From: Candidatus Bathyarchaeota archaeon
Lineage (GTDB): Archaea; Thermoproteota; Bathyarchaeia; Bathyarchaeales; Bathycorpusculaceae
Length of the DNA stretch: 7,385 nt
NCBI GenBank assembly: GCA_030630585.1
Contig: DAOVMU010000070.1
Span: 1-7,385 of the forward strand
Direction: 5' to 3'
Shown: positions 5,240 to 7,385 of the stretch, one piece after another
Layout of the letters: every line of letters begins with the position of its first letter
Numbering within the stretch: position 1 is the first letter of the stretch
The notes under the pieces: model-generated
Told to the model about the DNA's origin: nothing
Seen by the model: only the letters and a program-made list of their open reading frames with translations
Database searches by the model: none
Program-made: the position numbers and the translations under genes

Positions 5240-5449
5240 ATGTACGCCGCAGATCTGAGCCCTAAAGAGCCTAGAGTTTTGCCTAGAGTAATGACGAACG
5301 CTAGCGCGTGTTATTCGCTAGCAGCTGCAGGCCCTCAAAGAAGCATTGTAGCAGAGAATATTATAAAGCCACCAAAACAGCGAGTTCTCAAAAATCCATA
5401 CAAATCAAATGTTGAAAAACTGCGAAACATGGAGGTGTTGAAAATTTGA
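5240..5449 (+). CDS. Short ORF of unknown function, weakly supported
   Basis: The proposed start is ATG 5240, preceded by GGAGG (5223-5227) at twelve bases, giving 69 residues. A longer reading from 5105 would run far into the helicase gene in another frame and is unlikely. The protein is Pro/Lys/Arg-rich with little hydrophobic core and no known motif, so it would be small and probably disordered. It fills the gap between the helicase and the ribbon-helix-helix gene, and its stop overlaps the TTG start of the latter (TTGA), which favours real translation. Against it, the same stretch holds direct and inverted repeats (5269-5322) that may be the real function of the segment. Confidence 0.4.
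   Translation: MYAADLSPKEPRVLPRVMTNASACYSLAAAGPQRSIVAENIIKPPKQRVLKNPYKSNVEKLRNMEVLKI
5269..5328. repeat. Direct and inverted repeats between helicase and regulator genes
   Basis: GCCTAGAGT is repeated at 5269-5277 and 5281-5289, on a twelve-base period. Just downstream, GCTAGCG (5300-5306) and CGCTAGC (5316-5322) form a seven-base perfect inverted repeat around a nine-base spacer, followed by the palindrome GCAGCTGC (5321-5328). The arrangement could be a protein-binding site, a recombinase core-like site or part of an origin. Confidence 0.5.
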
Positions 5450-5700
5450 GTTCCTCTGAGAAGTATGGGAAAAGACGTCAAATAACGTTCAGAATAGGCC
5501 CAATAGCTCAGGACCGGCTGGAAAGGGCAGCAGAACTCTTTGACATGAAGCCAGGGCAATATGCTAAGGCTCTTCTTTACAAAGATCTCGGAGTTTTCAA
5601 CGAGCCCTTAGATCGGCGAAAGCGTGCTTACAAACGAAAGAAGAAACTGCAGCAGCAAGCGGAAGAAGAAGAATTGTTGTGTGAGGATTTTGGACAATGA
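5446..5700 (+). CDS. Ribbon-helix-helix-like DNA-binding protein with charged tail
   Basis: This encodes 84 residues from TTG 5446, placed eight bases after a strong GGAGGTG (5431-5437). The N-terminal half looks like a ribbon-helix-helix domain: a basic strand (RRQITFRIG, residues 10-18), helix A (PIAQDRLERAAELF), a turn (DMKPG) and helix B (QYAKALLYKDLG). This fits the CopG/Arc/MobC-type layout, in which the strand pair inserts into the DNA major groove as a dimer. From about residue 53 the protein is a very basic helix (KRAYKRKKK) and then an acidic Glu-rich tail. It overlaps the preceding ORF and ends one base before the integrase start, so it is probably co-expressed with the integrase. 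It could be an autoregulator or an accessory factor for recombination. The family assignment rests on pattern only. Confidence 0.6.
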   Translation: MSSSEKYGKRRQITFRIGPIAQDRLERAAELFDMKPGQYAKALLYKDLGVFNEPLDRRKRAYKRKKKLQQQAEEEELLCEDFGQ

Positions 5701-7029
5701 TTGGGGGTAAGACTGGCTTCCATGCTTAACAGAAAGCGGCTTAACAATGGGAAGTTGGATTTAGGCGGGAGAGATCCAGGCGCCGCCCGGTCCCCTAAAC
5801 AGCGAGCATGTCCAGAGTGCGGCAGCTCCAGAGTTTGGAAGAGTGGCATCCGCAAAACCAGGCATGGCGACGTGCAACGATATATTTGCAGAGTGTGCGG
5901 CCTCAGATTCTCCGAGTCAACGGCGCCCCCCGGTCCTCACAGACGAAAGCGCTCTTCTGGGAGAAAAAAGAATGTTAACCTATTTGGTTCATATTTGACG
6001 CCTAATACAAATCAACTTAAAGCGAACGGGCTAACTTCTACATGCCGAGTATGCGTCTCGGACGCAGAGATGAAAAACTTGGTCGAGGTTGCCCGAGAAA
6101 AGGCCCAGCGGGAGGGCACGAAGCCGGATTTAGAGACCACGAAAGGCTTGATCGCTCAGTTCATGGCTTGGCTTGACAGAGAAGGCCACAAAAGCTCCGG
6201 ATACCTGAACCGTATACAGCGACTCGCGATATTACATGCAAATCTGCTTGATCCCGAAGATGTCAAAAAAGTAATCGGTGAACAGGATTGGAAGGACAGC
6301 GTGAAATGCCTAACGGTTTGCGCCTACGACGCCTTCACTCGAATGCTAAACATAGAATGGAGTCCGCCGAGGTACAAGCCTGAAGAAGCCTTGCCGTTTA
6401 TACCGGAAAAGTCAGAGCTAGAGCAGCTGATCGCCGCGTGTAGAAGCCGAAGAATGGCCACGTTTCTTCAGACGTTAATGGAAACTTTCGCCGATCCAGG
6501 AGAGGCTTTAAAGCTGCGATGGATAGACGTTGACAACAAGAACAGAGTCATAACCATCAACCGTCCAGTGAAGGGACACAACCCCAGACAGTTAGAAGTT
6601 TCAGGCAAGCTGATAGCTATGCTCAACAGTCTGCCACGGAAGTCCAAGCTGATCTTTCCAACGTCTTACGCTAACATGCAGAGCTGCTTCCTACAAGTCC
6701 GAAAAAGAGCCGCCAGAGTACTGTTGAATCCACGACTTCTAGAGATCCACTTCACCACCTTCAGACACTGGGGCGGCAGCATGATCGCCTACTACACCCA
6801 TGGAAACGTCTTAACCGTTCAGAAGCTTCTAGGCCACAAAAGCATCAAAAACACTATGAAATACATTCACATGATCCACTTCAAAGACGACGAGTTTGAA
6901 ACCGCCACAGCTACAACGGTGAAAGAAGCTGAAGAGCTTGCGGCAGTCGGCTTTGAAAAGTTCGACGAGTTTAAAGGCATCCACGTCTACAGAAGACCTA
7001 AAAGATTCATGTGTTACGCCCAGCACTGA
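5701..7029 (+). CDS. Archaeal tyrosine recombinase/integrase with N-terminal zinc ribbon
   Basis: This encodes 442 residues from TTG 5701; an ATG at 5722 would shorten it by seven. A zinc ribbon of the kind seen in transposases and archaeal integrases comes first (Cys37-x2-Cys40 and Cys63-x2-Cys66, ending GLRFSES). The core-binding helical domain spans about 120-220 and the catalytic domain about 235-395. The catalytic residues seen are Lys291, Arg355 in FRHW, His379 in LLGHKS and the nucleophile Tyr388 in MKYIHMI. Two positions are odd. The box I Arg (usual TGxRxGE) is Asp265 in TFADPGEA, and the HxxR His is Thr352. The reading frame is otherwise intact and of normal length. It lies directly against a truncated host glycosylase gene, as expected for an integrase at one edge of its element. 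Activity is uncertain. Confidence 0.85.
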   Translation: MGVRLASMLNRKRLNNGKLDLGGRDPGAARSPKQRACPECGSSRVWKSGIRKTRHGDVQRYICRVCGLRFSESTAPPGPHRRKRSSGRKKNVNLFGSYLTPNTNQLKANGLTSTCRVCVSDAEMKNLVEVAREKAQREGTKPDLETTKGLIAQFMAWLDREGHKSSGYLNRIQRLAILHANLLDPEDVKKVIGEQDWKDSVKCLTVCAYDAFTRMLNIEWSPPRYKPEEALPFIPEKSELEQLIAACRSRRMATFLQTLMETFADPGEALKLRWIDVDNKNRVITINRPVKGHNPRQLEVSGKLIAMLNSLPRKSKLIFPTSYANMQSCFLQVRKRAARVLLNPRLLEIHFTTFRHWGGSMIAYYTHGNVLTVQKLLGHKSIKNTMKYIHMIHFKDDEFETATATTVKEAEELAAVGFEKFDEFKGIHVYRRPKRFMCYAQH

Positions 7030-7055
7030 TGCGTTGCGTTCACAACAACTGGATG
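7020..7055. other. Probable element-host junction (attachment region)
   Basis: The integrase stop (7027-7029) and the first recognisable glycosylase codons (about 7038-7047, VHNN) lie within a few bases of each other, so the crossover site should be around here. The exact core cannot be set without the other junction, which is not in the window. No second copy of this sequence was seen elsewhere in it. Confidence 0.5.
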
Positions 7056-7382
7056 TTCAACATAATTGCCCACGAACCTGACAAGATAGGTGCCATTTTG
7101 ATAAGGGCGATTGACCCAAAAAGAGGAATGGAAGCTATGAGGAAAAACAGAAAGGTTAAAAAGATTTTTGAGCTGACCAGTGGTCCGGGCAAGCTGACGA
7201 AAGCCCTGAAAATCGACAAAGGATTAAACGGAATTTTCGTGACTTCGAAGAAAAGCGAAGTCTTCGTAGCGGATAACGAAATGAATTTTGAAATCGAAAG
7301 TTCTCACAGAATCGGAGTGAAAAAAGATCTGGAGAGAAAACTGAGATTTTTCATGAAGGGAAACAGGTTTGTCTCAAAATAA
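7038..7382 (+). pseudogene. 3' half of a methylpurine-DNA glycosylase gene (AAG/MPG family)
   Basis: About 114 codons match the C-terminal half of the AAG/MPG 3-methyladenine DNA glycosylase family, which removes alkylated purines in base-excision repair. Recognisable segments are HNNWMFNIIA (the family's conserved central strand), AILIRAIDP, a LTSGPGKLTKAL motif near 7170-7208, then SHRIGVKKDL and the ending RFFMKGNRFVSK. The N-terminal half, with the catalytic Glu/Tyr/His region, is missing. Homology starts only nine bases after the integrase stop, and the reading frame is open from 7011 without a ribosome-binding site. I read this as the host gene split by integration; its 5' half should lie beyond the left edge of the window. 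An old degraded copy unrelated to the integration is the alternative. Confidence 0.8.
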
Positions 7383-7385
7383 AAC

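Noticed and set aside
7020..7055. A tRNA gene at the integration junction
   Set aside because: No cloverleaf, T-loop or anticodon arm can be drawn around the junction, and the downstream sequence is coding for the glycosylase.

Overview
The window looks like the right-hand end of an archaeal integrated mobile element (integrative plasmid or provirus) running into a broken host gene. Archaeal origin is inferred from four things: an archaeal-type TATA box (1806-1814) with a start codon about 45 bases downstream; a tyrosine recombinase of the archaeal zinc-ribbon type; small winged-helix, ribbon-helix-helix and Cys-rich proteins typical of archaeal viruses and plasmids; and a helicase of archaeal provirus style. 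A TACK-group archaeon such as a Bathyarchaeia relative is plausible, but the sequence does not settle it. All convincing genes are on the + strand. No capsid, portal or terminase gene is recognisable, so virus and plasmid cannot be told apart.

Left part (1-1560): four small genes encode a coiled-coil protein, a second coiled-coil protein, a winged-helix protein and a helix-turn-helix protein with a coiled-coil tail. Two intergenic copies of one structured element (345-470 and 1011-1114) lie just after the stop codons of the first and third genes. Their closing stems have different sequences but both pair perfectly around the same AAA bulge, which points to a conserved structured RNA. A U-tract terminator ends this part. 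A non-coding stretch of about 320 bases (1532-1853) follows, with a GC-rich hairpin block and a promoter.

Middle part (1854-5700): a tightly packed, largely overlapping operon. It holds two tandem paralogous winged-helix/Cys-cluster proteins with a motif like the Fe-S motif of TFE-beta/RPC34, two small unknown proteins, a large AAA+ helicase-like ATPase with zinc ribbons at both ends (the probable replication protein), a short unknown ORF in a repeat-containing segment, and a ribbon-helix-helix regulator.

Right end (5701-7385): a zinc-ribbon tyrosine recombinase whose stop codon lies directly before the 3' half of a methylpurine-DNA glycosylase gene. The simplest reading is that the element integrated into that host gene and the window contains the integrase-proximal junction; the other junction, with the 5' half, would lie left of the window. 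In outline, the helicase would drive replication, the small DNA-binding proteins would control transcription, and the recombinase would integrate and excise the element, although two of its usual catalytic positions carry unexpected residues.
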